A stretch of DNA of 64,000 nt, taken from NCBI GenBank assembly GCA_902573755.1, contig CACGLD010000001.1, positions 103,241 to 167,240 of the forward strand, written 5' to 3'. The notes beneath the pieces are model-generated. The model made no database searches, was not told the origin of the DNA, and worked only from the letters and a program-made list of their open reading frames with translations. The DNA is from an uncultured Pelagibacteraceae bacterium (GTDB lineage Bacteria; Pseudomonadota; Alphaproteobacteria; Pelagibacterales; Pelagibacteraceae). How positions within the stretch are numbered: the first letter of the stretch is position 1; each line of letters begins with the position of its first letter. The position numbers and the translations under genes are program-made. Shown piece by piece: positions 46,809-55,854 of the stretch.

Positions 46809-47495
46809 ATGCTTACAAAAAAACAATTATTTACTCGAGGGATGTTGGATATTTCTCCACATATGCTTTCAGTAATTCCATTCGGAATAATTTGTGGAGC
46901 AATCGGTGTTGAACTCGGATTTCACCCATATTTAGTTTACGCAATGTCTTTCATAATTTTTGGAGGAGCTTCACAGATAGTATTTTTACAATTGTTATCA
47001 GGGGGCGCGTCTAGTTTGGTTGCAGTTGCTTCTGTTGGAATTATAAATTCCAGACATTTATTATATGGAGCTGTTTTATCTGAATATTTAGAAAAATTAT
47101 CTTTTATAAAAAAATTATTAATTTCTTATGTTGTTGTAGATCAAGGGTTTGCTGAGTCTAATAAGTTTTTCAAAAAAAATAGAAGTGAAGAATTTTTACA
47201 TTATCATTTAATTGGTACTGGTTGTACAATGTGGGTTTGTTGGCAAATTGCAACCTTATCAGGTATTGTTTTAGGTTCATTTGTTCCAGAAGAACTTGGG
47301 TTAAAATTTGCAATACCTTTAACATTTATAGCAATTGTTGTTCATGATTTAAAAAAATTAGATCATGTAATTGTAATGATTACTTGCGGTTTAAGTTCAC
47401 TATTATTTTTTGATGCTCCATTTAAATCTTACATAATTATTTCACCTATAATTGCTTTATTTGTAGCTGCACTATTGTTGAGGTTAAAAAAATGA
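46809..47495 (+). CDS. azlC: branched-chain amino acid exporter subunit AzlC
   Basis: 228-residue membrane protein of the AzlC family, with GVELGFHPYLVYAMSFIIFGGASQ and SRHLLYGAVLSEYL segments. With AzlD, it exports branched-chain amino acids or analogues. Start lies 12 bases after the iron ATPase stop. Confidence 0.92.
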   Translation: MLTKKQLFTRGMLDISPHMLSVIPFGIICGAIGVELGFHPYLVYAMSFIIFGGASQIVFLQLLSGGASSLVAVASVGIINSRHLLYGAVLSEYLEKLSFIKKLLISYVVVDQGFAESNKFFKKNRSEEFLHYHLIGTGCTMWVCWQIATLSGIVLGSFVPEELGLKFAIPLTFIAIVVHDLKKLDHVIVMITCGLSSLLFFDAPFKSYIIISPIIALFVAALLLRLKK

Positions 47496-47809
47496 CCCTT
47501 ACATCAATTATTTTTGCTGGAATATTAACTTACCTTACCAGAATGACTATGATCGCTTTAATTAGCAGGGATATGTTGGGAGACAAAATTAAAGCAGTGC
47601 TAGAATATGTTCCTTCTGCGGTATTTCCAGCAATAATATTTCCAGGAATATTTATAAATGATTTTGGAACTTTTATAGAAATGAATGATCCCAAAATTTT
47701 TGGAGCATTAGTTGCTGTTATTGTAGGTTATTTTTCAAAAAATATTATTGCAACAATTTCAGCTGGATTAGTTTCTTATTGGTTTTTAATATTTGTAGTA
47801 TTTAATTAG
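47492..47809 (+). CDS. azlD: branched-chain amino acid exporter subunit AzlD
   Basis: 105-residue partner of AzlC with three to four membrane segments and the VLEYVPSAVFPAIIFPGIF motif. The start overlaps the azlC stop by four bases. Its end overlaps the convergent MBL gene by eight bases. Confidence 0.9.
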   Translation: MTLTSIIFAGILTYLTRMTMIALISRDMLGDKIKAVLEYVPSAVFPAIIFPGIFINDFGTFIEMNDPKIFGALVAVIVGYFSKNIIATISAGLVSYWFLIFVVFN

Positions 47810-48485
47810 CACCTAATTTTATATTTTTACTTACATTGATATCTATTAATTTTGGTTTTGCTAAATTAAGATTTGACATTAGCTCGACATACTCATCAAC
47901 ATTTTTAACCTGCAATCTTGGATTAAATTTTTTTTCATTACCGATTGTACTAGATTCCTTACCGTTATAATCATGACCAGGATACAAAATGGTATCTTCA
48001 GGTAATTTTAACAATCTGTTAAAGATCGAGTTATAAGCATCCTTCGAACTACCGTTTTGAAAATCAGTTCTACCAGTTCCATTTATTAAGAGGGTATCTC
48101 CTGAAAATAAATATTTATTCATCAAGAAACTATAGCTGTCAGAGGTGTGTCCTGGAGTATACATTGCTTTAATTTCTAATTGATCAATTTTAATTATATC
48201 GTCATCTTTTAGTTTTATATCTACTGTATCTGCAGGTGTGTGTTCACCCATAATAGTAGAACAATTTGTTGATTGTTTTAATTTTGATGCACCTGTAACA
48301 TGATCTGCGTGAATGTGTGTATCTATTACTTTGACTAGTTTTAATTCTAATTCATTTAGAATACTTATATAGCTTTCAACATTTTCAATTACTGGATCGA
48401 TTATAACGGCCTCGCGACCTTTTGCCGAAGCGATAATATAAGTATATGTTGAAGATTTTTCGTCAAATACTTGTTTAAAGATCAT
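47802..48485 (-). CDS. persulfide dioxygenase-like MBL-fold protein (ETHE1 type)
   Basis: 227-residue metallo-beta-lactamase-fold protein. The iron motif THIHADHVTG (His57, His59, Asp61, His62) and later GHTSDSYSF and YPGHDYNG match the ETHE1 group, which oxidises glutathione persulfide to sulfite. A role in sulfur detoxification after organosulfur breakdown is plausible. No rhodanese domain is attached. Confidence 0.88.
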   Translation of the reverse strand: MIFKQVFDEKSSTYTYIIASAKGREAVIIDPVIENVESYISILNELELKLVKVIDTHIHADHVTGASKLKQSTNCSTIMGEHTPADTVDIKLKDDDIIKIDQLEIKAMYTPGHTSDSYSFLMNKYLFSGDTLLINGTGRTDFQNGSSKDAYNSIFNRLLKLPEDTILYPGHDYNGKESSTIGNEKKFNPRLQVKNVDEYVELMSNLNLAKPKLIDINVSKNIKLGAN

Positions 48486-48507
48486 TAAATATTATTATCA
48501 AATAATT

Positions 48508-48945
48508 ATGAGTACCTCTACATTTCATTGGTCTTGTAAACACACTTGGAAACGCAGCGCAAAAAATACTATGTGGTGTGTAATTGGTTGTTCTATAGGT
48601 GATTTTGGGACAATTTTATTTTTTCAATTAACACAAATACCATTTCCTATTTTAGCGATTATGATTTTAGCTATTATTAATGGCTTAATCACAAGTATAA
48701 TCCTTGAAACTATTATTCTTATTAAGCAAGGTTTCTCATTTAATGGAGCTTTAAAAACTGCGTCAGGTATGAGTTTGATTTCAATGCTAAGCATGGAAAT
48801 AATGATGAACCTTACAGACTATTTATTAACTGGTGGAGCAATTTTAACATGGTGGGTTGTACCGATAATGTTGATTGTTGGGTTTTTAACTCCATGGCCA
48901 TATAATTATTGGCGTCTTAAAAAATTTGGAATTAATTGTCATTAA
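48508..48945 (+). CDS. DUF4396-like membrane protein
   Basis: 145-residue protein with an N-terminal cysteine/His region (HWSCKHTWKRSAKNTMWCVIGCSIGD) and about four membrane helices, ending in TPWPYNYWRLKKFG. The pattern matches the DUF4396 family, whose function is unknown; the Cys and Met residues hint at metal handling. Divergent from the MBL gene by 22 bases. Confidence 0.82.
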   Translation: MSTSTFHWSCKHTWKRSAKNTMWCVIGCSIGDFGTILFFQLTQIPFPILAIMILAIINGLITSIILETIILIKQGFSFNGALKTASGMSLISMLSMEIMMNLTDYLLTGGAILTWWVVPIMLIVGFLTPWPYNYWRLKKFGINCH

Positions 48946-48950
48946 TAAAT

Positions 48951-49478
48951 TTAAAGCATTCTTTTTAATAAATTATCATTAAAAAAAATTTTATGTACTA
49001 TCACAGCCAGTATATGAATTGAAATTAGAGCGATCATAAAATAATTAGATAAAATATGAATTTCATAAAATTGATCAGCTAATCCAAAATTATCTTGAAT
49101 TTTTATTTCTTTAAATAAAATTATTAATGTTTCTCCATTAAATAATTTTTTTAAAATCCCTGAAATTGTGATTGATAAAATTGTCACATATAAAAGTAGA
49201 TGATTTAATTTTGCTAAAAACTTTTGTCCTTTAAAAATACTAGGTTCTAATTTTGGTGTAGGATTAAATATCTTAATAAGTAATCTTATTATTACTATGT
49301 AAAATAAAGACAATCCTATTATGATATGGATATTTTCAATATTAATTCTTTGTTCACCAAAGTCTAAATCTACAAGATAGAAACCAAGTGGAATTTGAAT
49401 AAATAGTAGTAACGCACTAACCCAATGCAAAATCTTTGAAATAACACCATACTCTGTTATGGTATTTTTTATATGCAT
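48951..49478 (-). CDS. cytochrome b561-type membrane protein
   Basis: 175-residue four-helix cytochrome b561 with haem histidines in KILHWVSA (His18), the NIHIIIG region and two late ones (YEIHIL and ISIHILAVIVH). It likely moves electrons between quinol and a periplasmic acceptor. The start ATG shares the palindrome ATGCAT with the start of the divergent cytochrome c gene. Confidence 0.88.
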   Translation of the reverse strand: MHIKNTITEYGVISKILHWVSALLLFIQIPLGFYLVDLDFGEQRINIENIHIIIGLSLFYIVIIRLLIKIFNPTPKLEPSIFKGQKFLAKLNHLLLYVTILSITISGILKKLFNGETLIILFKEIKIQDNFGLADQFYEIHILSNYFMIALISIHILAVIVHKIFFNDNLLKRML

Positions 49479-49940
49479 ACTTTAGTTAAACACATAAACA
49501 GTTCTTTTAAAATATTTTTATTATCAACAATTATTTTATTAATTGGGTTTAATTCAAATGCAGAGATGACTGCTGAGGAAATCATTAAAAATAGACAAGC
49601 CTTGTTTAGTAAAAACTATCGAACAGCAAAAAAAGTTAAGTCATTAGCTTCAAATCTTGATTTTGAAGATGCTGTATTATTAATGAATGAAATGAGTGAA
49701 AATTATAGAGTGTTATCTGAATTATTTCCTGATAATACAAAAGAAGGATTTGATACCGAAGCGTTACCCATAATATGGGAAGAAAAAGATAAATTTACCA
49801 AATTAATGCTAAAGGCTTCTGATGATGTGACACAACTTGCGTCTATAATTGAAGATGCTGACGATGTGGGGGGCGTCCTTACTAAATTGATGTGGAGTAA
49901 TTGTAAGGCTTGTCATAATAGGTACAGAGAAGAACATTAA
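49473..49940 (+). CDS. cytochrome c' family protein
   Basis: 155-residue exported haem protein: signal peptide of about 30 residues ending in NSNA, four-helix body and a C-terminal CKACH (Cys144, Cys147, His148), the position typical of class II cytochrome c'. Binding of NO or electron transfer is possible. Divergent pair with cytochrome b561; the two probably act together. Confidence 0.9.
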   Translation: MHTLVKHINSSFKIFLLSTIILLIGFNSNAEMTAEEIIKNRQALFSKNYRTAKKVKSLASNLDFEDAVLLMNEMSENYRVLSELFPDNTKEGFDTEALPIIWEEKDKFTKLMLKASDDVTQLASIIEDADDVGGVLTKLMWSNCKACHNRYREEH

Positions 49941-49953
49941 GTACTAAGTTAGA

Positions 49954-50481
49954 ATGATACCTCAAAAAGTTAAAGATCATATTGAAGAATATATTAGCCA
50001 AGAAGTTTACGTTCAAATAGCTATAATTAAGGGCAAAGAAAAGGTTTCAACAGAAACAGCTATTGATAAATATTTTAATACAAATCACTTTAAAGATTTT
50101 TCTGAAGGTAAACCTTATTTTCATTTCATTGATGGATTAAGAGATAAATGCCTTGGAAAACTTAAGAATTCTCCCATGAGAGATAAGAAAACAGAGGATG
50201 AGACTATAAAATTATTACAAAAAAAATTAAACGATTTAACTGATGATGAGCTTGGAGACACTTATTGGGAAATAGAAACAGGAGAATTTTTTTCAGGAGA
50301 GCAAATAAAAGAATTAGAAAAAAATTGCAGAGAATTAATTAAAGACCTTAATCTTTCAAATAAAAATAAAAAAGAAGTTCAAAAAACTATTTTGAGTTTT
50401 TGTGAAAACTATGAAAAGTTGTGTCAAAAAAAATACCCAGAAGCTCCACTTCCACTAGAAATATTAAAATCTGTAAATTAG
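49954..50481 (+). CDS. uncharacterised 175-residue soluble protein
   Basis: No signal peptide or membrane segment. Charged helical protein with three or four Cys (including LSFCENYEKLCQKK near the C-terminus). Thirteen bases after the cytochrome c' gene, so probably co-transcribed. No family recognised. Confidence 0.7.
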   Translation: MIPQKVKDHIEEYISQEVYVQIAIIKGKEKVSTETAIDKYFNTNHFKDFSEGKPYFHFIDGLRDKCLGKLKNSPMRDKKTEDETIKLLQKKLNDLTDDELGDTYWEIETGEFFSGEQIKELEKNCRELIKDLNLSNKNKKEVQKTILSFCENYEKLCQKKYPEAPLPLEILKSVN

Positions 50482-50765
50482 TTTTTAAAGGGTTCGCTCT
50501 TTAAGTGTATACCTAAAGAGCTCCCTTGTATCGCCTCTTTGGCATTATAATTCCGAGAGGAATTTATTTTTTGTTATATTTTTGAAATATGAGCTGTTCA
50601 GCTAAGTATCAGGTGGTGAAAGTATTAACATAAACCTCCTTCCATAAAAAAGGTAATTATAATTTATACAATTTCAATTTATTTATTTTAATTTTGAGTA
50701 AATATATTTATTGAATACAACCTAGTGCTTTAGTAGATTCCCGGTAACTTAAGTTACTTCTTAAA
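50482..50765. other. 284-base convergent spacer with hairpins
   Basis: Lies between the ends of convergent genes. Hairpin A: GCTCTTTA (50496-50503) with TAAAGAGC (50514-50521), extended past a small internal loop by AAGGG (50488-50492) and CCCTT (50523-50527). Hairpin B: CCTCT...GG (50534-50542) with CC...AGAGG (50553-50560), followed by an A2T3AT6 tract, so on the plus strand it may be a terminator for the upstream gene. The rest (50580-50765) is AT-rich with no clear gene, tRNA or repeat. Confidence 0.5.
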
Positions 50766-51623
50766 TTATTTTTTATTTATTAATTCACTAATAAAATTTT
50801 CACCGTAACCATCATCAACAGCTTTTTGAAAATAATTTTTATTTACCTCTGCAACTTTTTCTGCTTCAGGAAAATCTTTTAACAAGTCTTGAATATAAGT
50901 TAAATCTTTTACAGAATTACTTGCCGTAAATTTAAATCCAGTAAAATCACCTTTTAAAAGATTGTCAAAAACTCTATTGAGTGCTGCAGAATTTCCAGAA
51001 CCAAGTTTTGCAACATCAAATACTTTTTTTAAATCTAAACCCAATTCTGTAGCACTTTTAGCCAAATGATTAACTAATGCAGCATTTCCAAGGGATAAAA
51101 AATTATTTAAAAGCTTAGATTTTGCCCCCATTCCAACAGTCCCAAAATGAAAATATTCTTTACAGAAAAAATTAAAGTATGGTTTAGCAATTTTAAAATT
51201 TTCATCTGACGCTCCAACAATTCCTCCCAATATACCTTCCTCTGCTTGAACAGGTCCTCCCATCACAGGACATTCAACATAATTAATATTTTTTACTTTG
51301 AATATTTTCTCAGTTTCCATTGAGCCAGTTTTATTGTGAGTAGTGATATCAATAATTAAAGTTTTACTATCTAAAATATCAGATATTTTTTCTGATATTG
51401 ATTTTGCTATAGGAGTGTTGGTAACACACATAAACATCGCATCTAAATTTTTACTAGAAAAGTCTTCAAAAGATTTTACTTCCTCAGCTCCATCGCTGAT
51501 AATTTTCTCAATTGGTTTTCTATTTTTATTAGCAATGACAAAAAGCTTATTTTTATGTTTTAAAATATTTTTAGCTATTCCATAGCCCATATACCCAACA
51601 CCAATAAAACCAATATTTTTCAT
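50766..51623 (-). CDS. NAD(P)-dependent 3-hydroxyacid dehydrogenase (HIBADH family)
   Basis: 285-residue beta-hydroxyacid dehydrogenase with NAD motif GFIGVGYMGYGIA at residues 5-17, the substrate motif CPVMGGPVQAEEGILGG and the catalytic Lys in MGAKSKLLNNFL. Natural substrates include 3-hydroxyisobutyrate and tartronate semialdehyde. Followed by a DMT permease upstream on the same strand. A second member of the family is at 59924. Confidence 0.88.
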   Translation of the reverse strand: MKNIGFIGVGYMGYGIAKNILKHKNKLFVIANKNRKPIEKIISDGAEEVKSFEDFSSKNLDAMFMCVTNTPIAKSISEKISDILDSKTLIIDITTHNKTGSMETEKIFKVKNINYVECPVMGGPVQAEEGILGGIVGASDENFKIAKPYFNFFCKEYFHFGTVGMGAKSKLLNNFLSLGNAALVNHLAKSATELGLDLKKVFDVAKLGSGNSAALNRVFDNLLKGDFTGFKFTASNSVKDLTYIQDLLKDFPEAEKVAEVNKNYFQKAVDDGYGENFISELINKK

Positions 51624-51637
51624 TCAAACCTCACTAT

Positions 51638-52504
51638 TTAACTTTTCTTTTTACCTTCTGTTCTTATAAACATTATACCAAAAACAATAATTCCTATTAC
51701 ACCAACAATTTTATTATAATCAAACGGTACACCAAAAATTAAGAAATTAATAATTGTAGACCAAACTAATTGTGAGTATTGAAAATTAGTTACAAATGAC
51801 AAATTAGAAAGTTGTATTGCGTATATAATCAAAGAATGACTTACAAAACCTGCCACACCAAGAATTACTAAATAAAGCCAAAAGATATTTTTCTCTAATG
51901 GCACCCAATTAAAAAATATAAAAATACTAAAAATTATTGCACCTAAAATTGAAGTATAAAATATAGCAGCAAATGGATCGTTATCACCTGATACAACTTT
52001 AGTAAAAAATTGATAAAGAGCCCAGCAAATTGGAGGAACAATAGGGAATATTAAATCTAAACTAAATATTCTCATACTTGGACCTAACGAATAAACAATT
52101 GAACCAAAACTTAGCAGCATTAGAAATATACCCTTTGTACTTAAGATATCTTTTAGAAAGTATGCTGAAAGCAACGAGACGATTAAAGGCGCTGTGAAGA
52201 AAACAACATAAATATCTACCAAATCAAATTTCTGCAAAGAATAGAACATGAACGAGGTAGCAGTAACCATTAATATTGATCTAATTATTTGGACTTTAAA
52301 ATTTTTTTTTAAATTTACTTTTGGCTTAAAAATTAAAAAAAATATAATTAAAGATACCAAGTGAAAAAAAAACCTCCCCCAAATTGCTTGAGTAACCGGC
52401 ATTACTGTTCCAAGATATTTTGCTGTAGAGTCCATACAAACAAACATAAAAAAACCACCAGCGGCTAATAAAATTACATTAATTAAGGATGTTTGTTGAG
52501 GCAC
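51638..52504 (-). CDS. EamA/DMT-family permease (second)
   Basis: 288-residue ten-helix transporter of the drug/metabolite superfamily; motifs WGRFFFHLVSLIIFF and SNLSFVTNFQYSQLVWSTIINFLIFG are typical of the second EamA half. Located between the HIBADH gene and the UxaA-like gene, all minus strand with gaps of 12-14 bases. Substrate unknown. Confidence 0.85.
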   Translation of the reverse strand: MPQQTSLINVILLAAGGFFMFVCMDSTAKYLGTVMPVTQAIWGRFFFHLVSLIIFFLIFKPKVNLKKNFKVQIIRSILMVTATSFMFYSLQKFDLVDIYVVFFTAPLIVSLLSAYFLKDILSTKGIFLMLLSFGSIVYSLGPSMRIFSLDLIFPIVPPICWALYQFFTKVVSGDNDPFAAIFYTSILGAIIFSIFIFFNWVPLEKNIFWLYLVILGVAGFVSHSLIIYAIQLSNLSFVTNFQYSQLVWSTIINFLIFGVPFDYNKIVGVIGIIVFGIMFIRTEGKKKS

Positions 52505-52516
52505 AGGAGAAATTAA

Positions 52517-54022
52517 TTACATTACAACGCCAACTTGCCAAGGATTAAACTCCTCGTCACCGTAGCCGTTGATTTCACTTTTCGATTTATTTCCTGAAGC
52601 AGTATTTACAACTAATTCAAATATTTTTTGACCAACTTCTTCAACTTTTTCTTTTCCTTCAGCAATTGTGCCACAATTAATATCCATATCTTCTGACATT
52701 CTTTCAAACATCGCTGAGTTTGTTGAAAGTTTTAAACTTGGAACTGGTTTGCAACCAAAGCAAGACCCACGTCCTGTTGTAAAACAAATAATATTAGCAC
52801 CTGATGCAACTTGACCAGTTACAGATACAGGGTCATAACCAGGAGAATCCATAAAATTAAAACCTTTATTTTTTAAAGGTTCAGCATAATGCAATACATC
52901 TTGAAGGATTGAGTTTCCTCCTTTTGCAACAGCACCTAAGGATTTTTCTAATATAGTTGTAAGGCCACCTTTTTTATTTCCTGGCGCAGGATTGTTGTCC
53001 ATAGAACTATTATTAATTGAAGTATAATGTTTCCACCATTCAATTCTTTTTATAAGTTTATCAGCAGTCTCTTGTGAGCTTGCTCTATTAATTAATAAAT
53101 GTTCAGCTCCATAAATCTCTGGAGTTTCTGATAAAATTGAACTTCCACCTTTTTTAACCAAGAGATCTGCTGCAACTCCTAGTGCAGGATTTGCAGTTAT
53201 TCCTGAATATCCGTCCGACCCACCACATTGAAGAGCTAAAGTTAGATGACTTACTGGTTGTGAAGTTCTTTGAACATTATTAGCTTCTGAAAGCAAATTT
53301 TTAATTTGAGATAACACTTTTTCGACTATTTTTTTAGTTCCACCTTCATCTTGGATTGTTAGAAAATGAATTCGGTTATGTTTCTTTAAAGACTCATCAA
53401 ATAAACTAACTTGCGCACATTCACATCCTAAACCAATAACAAATACATGAGAAAAATTGGGATGATTTTTAAATCCATCTATAGTTCTTTGAAAAATTTG
53501 CATTCCTTCACTTTCAGTATTCATTCCACATCCTGTTGAGTGAGTAATTGGTACTATGCCATCAATGTTTGGGTAATCTTTTAAAATGTCAGAATATTTA
53601 ATCTTCTCAACTATCATTTTAGTGACAGTAGCTGAGCAATTTACTGTACTTACAATTCCAATGTAATTTCTAGTAGCAACCTGTCCATTATCTCTTAAAA
53701 TTCCATTAAAGAAGGTGTCTGCTTTTTCATCAATAACATGTTTTTTATCTGTAACTTTAAAATCTCTTTTAAATTCTCTAAATTCTAAATTATGAGAATG
53801 AACATGTTGTCCTGGTTTAATATCATCTAAAGCAAATCCAATAATTTGATCATATTTTATGATTGGATCACCTTTTTTAATAGTTTTTAAACAAACTTTG
53901 TGTCCAAAAGGGATTGGATCGATAGTACTGATCTCATGACCCTCAATTTTAGTTTTTTCTGGAATAATAAATTGGCTAACACCCACATTGTCATTCTTGT
54001 TTAAAACTATTAGATTATTCAT
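52517..54022 (-). CDS. UxaA-family (altronate/galactarate) dehydratase
   Basis: Sugar-acid dehydratase of about 501 residues: N-terminal SAF domain (VGVSQFIIPEKT...GHKVCLKTIKKGDPIIKY) fused to the catalytic domain with conserved Cys (GLGCECAQVS, ALQCGGSDGYSG, TGRGSCFGCKPVPSLKL). I start at the ATG at 54022; an ATG at 54058 would add twelve hydrophobic residues that the family lacks. Divergent from the IlvD/Edd gene, so together they probably process two sugar acids or consecutive steps. Confidence 0.88.
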   Translation of the reverse strand: MNNLIVLNKNDNVGVSQFIIPEKTKIEGHEISTIDPIPFGHKVCLKTIKKGDPIIKYDQIIGFALDDIKPGQHVHSHNLEFREFKRDFKVTDKKHVIDEKADTFFNGILRDNGQVATRNYIGIVSTVNCSATVTKMIVEKIKYSDILKDYPNIDGIVPITHSTGCGMNTESEGMQIFQRTIDGFKNHPNFSHVFVIGLGCECAQVSLFDESLKKHNRIHFLTIQDEGGTKKIVEKVLSQIKNLLSEANNVQRTSQPVSHLTLALQCGGSDGYSGITANPALGVAADLLVKKGGSSILSETPEIYGAEHLLINRASSQETADKLIKRIEWWKHYTSINNSSMDNNPAPGNKKGGLTTILEKSLGAVAKGGNSILQDVLHYAEPLKNKGFNFMDSPGYDPVSVTGQVASGANIICFTTGRGSCFGCKPVPSLKLSTNSAMFERMSEDMDINCGTIAEGKEKVEEVGQKIFELVVNTASGNKSKSEINGYGDEEFNPWQVGVVM

Positions 54023-54068
54023 AAATTTATTATATAACCAATAACTTAAACAAACCATTATATTAATT

Positions 54069-55853
54069 ATGCCTAAAAAAAGAAAAAAGAGTTTCCGAAG
54101 TCAACAATGGTTCAATAATCCAAAAAACCCTGACATGACGGCTTTATATCTAGAAAGGTATTTAAATTATGGTCTTACAAGAAAAGAATTACAATCTGGA
54201 AATCCAATTATAGGAATAGCACAATCTGGTAGTGATCTTTCTCCATGTAATAGGCATTTTATGTCTCTAAGCAAAAGAATTAAAGATGGAATTAGAAGAG
54301 CAGGTGGTATACCAATGGAATTTCCTACTCACCCAATTCAAGAAACTGGAAAAAGACCAACTGCAATGTTGGATAGAAATCTTTCTTATTTATCACTAGT
54401 TGAGGTTTTGTATGGATACCCTATTGATGGAGTTATACTAACAACAGGATGTGATAAAACTACGCCAGCAGCTTTGATGGCAGCTGCAACTGTAAACATT
54501 CCTGCAATAGTTTTATCAGGCGGTCCAATGTTAGATGGAGTTTACAAAGGAAAATTAGCTGGTTCAGGAATGGTAGTTTGGGAAGCAAGAAAAATGTTAG
54601 CCAAAGGAGAAATTAAATACGAAGAATTTATGGATATGGTTGCATCTTCCGCACCGAGTGCTGGACATTGCAATACAATGGGAACAGCTTCTTCAATGAA
54701 CTCTGTTGCTGAAGCGTTAGGTATGTCTTTACCAGGGGGCGCTGTTATTCCAGCTCCTTATAGAGAAAGAGAACAAATTTCTTATGAAACAGGAAAAAGA
54801 ATTGTTGGAATGGTTCATGAAGATTTAACTCCATCAAAAATTATGACACGTAAAGCATTTGAAAATGCAGTCGTTGTTGCAAGTGCAATTGGTGGATCTA
54901 GTAATTGTACTGCTCATCTAAGTGCTATTGCAAAACATATGGGAATTAAATTTGATCTTTCTGATTGGCAAAAACTTGGGCACAATATTCCTTTATTGGT
55001 AAATTGCCAACCTGCAGGTGAATACTTAATGGAAAGTTTTCATAGAGCTGGAGCAATACCTGCGGTAATGAAAGAATTAATTAAAAACAAAAAAATTCAT
55101 ACAAACATAAAGACAGTTACAGGAAAAACTGTAGGAGAAAATTTAAGAAAGAAAGTTGATGTAGATAACAAAGTAATTAAAACATTTAAGAACGCATTGA
55201 CTGAAAAAGCTGGTTTTTTAGTTATGAAAAGTAACTTTTTCTCATCTGCTATTATGAAAACATCAGTAATTAGTAAAGAATTTAGAGATCAATATTTATC
55301 AAATCCTAAACACCCAAATGTTTTTGAATGTAAAGCTATAGTTTTTGAAGGTCCTGAGGATTATCATAAAAGACTTAATGATAAGAAGTTAAAAATAGAC
55401 GAAAACTCTCTATTAATTATTAGAGGCTGCGGACCTGTTGGTTATCCTGGATCAGCCGAAGTAGTTAACATGCAACCACCAGATAGATTATTAAAAAAAG
55501 GAATAAGACATCTACCAACTTTGGGTGATGGAAGACAAAGTGGAACATCAGAAAGTCCATCAATTTTACATGTTTCACCAGAGTCTGCAGTAGGTGGAGA
55601 TCTTGGAATTGTTAAAACTTACGATAAAATAAAAATAGACTTAAATAAAAGAAGAGTTGATTTATTGATTTCTCAAGCTGAGTTTAAAAAACGAAGAAAA
55701 AATAAAAAAGTATTTAAACCAAATAATCAAACTCCTTGGCAGGAAATATTTAGAAATACTGTTGGTCAATTGGATGATGGTGCATGTATTAACTCTCGAG
55801 GTAAATATTTAGACGTATCACATACCAAAGGTTTACCAAGAGATTCTCACTAA
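54069..55853 (+). CDS. IlvD/Edd-family sugar-acid dehydratase
   Basis: 594-residue iron-sulfur dehydratase. Candidate cluster cysteines are Cys60 (SDLSPCNRH), Cys128 (TTGCDKTTPA) and Cys201 (AGHCNTMGTASSMN). The branch with KRPTAMLDRNLSYLSLVEVLYGYP is that of pentonate/hexonate dehydratases rather than IlvD proper. It removes water from a sugar acid such as arabonate, xylonate or galactonate to give a 2-keto-3-deoxy acid. Confidence 0.88.
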   Translation: MPKKRKKSFRSQQWFNNPKNPDMTALYLERYLNYGLTRKELQSGNPIIGIAQSGSDLSPCNRHFMSLSKRIKDGIRRAGGIPMEFPTHPIQETGKRPTAMLDRNLSYLSLVEVLYGYPIDGVILTTGCDKTTPAALMAAATVNIPAIVLSGGPMLDGVYKGKLAGSGMVVWEARKMLAKGEIKYEEFMDMVASSAPSAGHCNTMGTASSMNSVAEALGMSLPGGAVIPAPYREREQISYETGKRIVGMVHEDLTPSKIMTRKAFENAVVVASAIGGSSNCTAHLSAIAKHMGIKFDLSDWQKLGHNIPLLVNCQPAGEYLMESFHRAGAIPAVMKELIKNKKIHTNIKTVTGKTVGENLRKKVDVDNKVIKTFKNALTEKAGFLVMKSNFFSSAIMKTSVISKEFRDQYLSNPKHPNVFECKAIVFEGPEDYHKRLNDKKLKIDENSLLIIRGCGPVGYPGSAEVVNMQPPDRLLKKGIRHLPTLGDGRQSGTSESPSILHVSPESAVGGDLGIVKTYDKIKIDLNKRRVDLLISQAEFKKRRKNKKVFKPNNQTPWQEIFRNTVGQLDDGACINSRGKYLDVSHTKGLPRDSH

Positions 55854-55854
55854 T

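Noticed and set aside
50616-50651. Minus-strand GGAGGTTT-ATG followed by a nine-codon frame as a leader peptide
   Set aside because: No gene follows it in that direction that it could control, since the neighbour to the left runs toward it.
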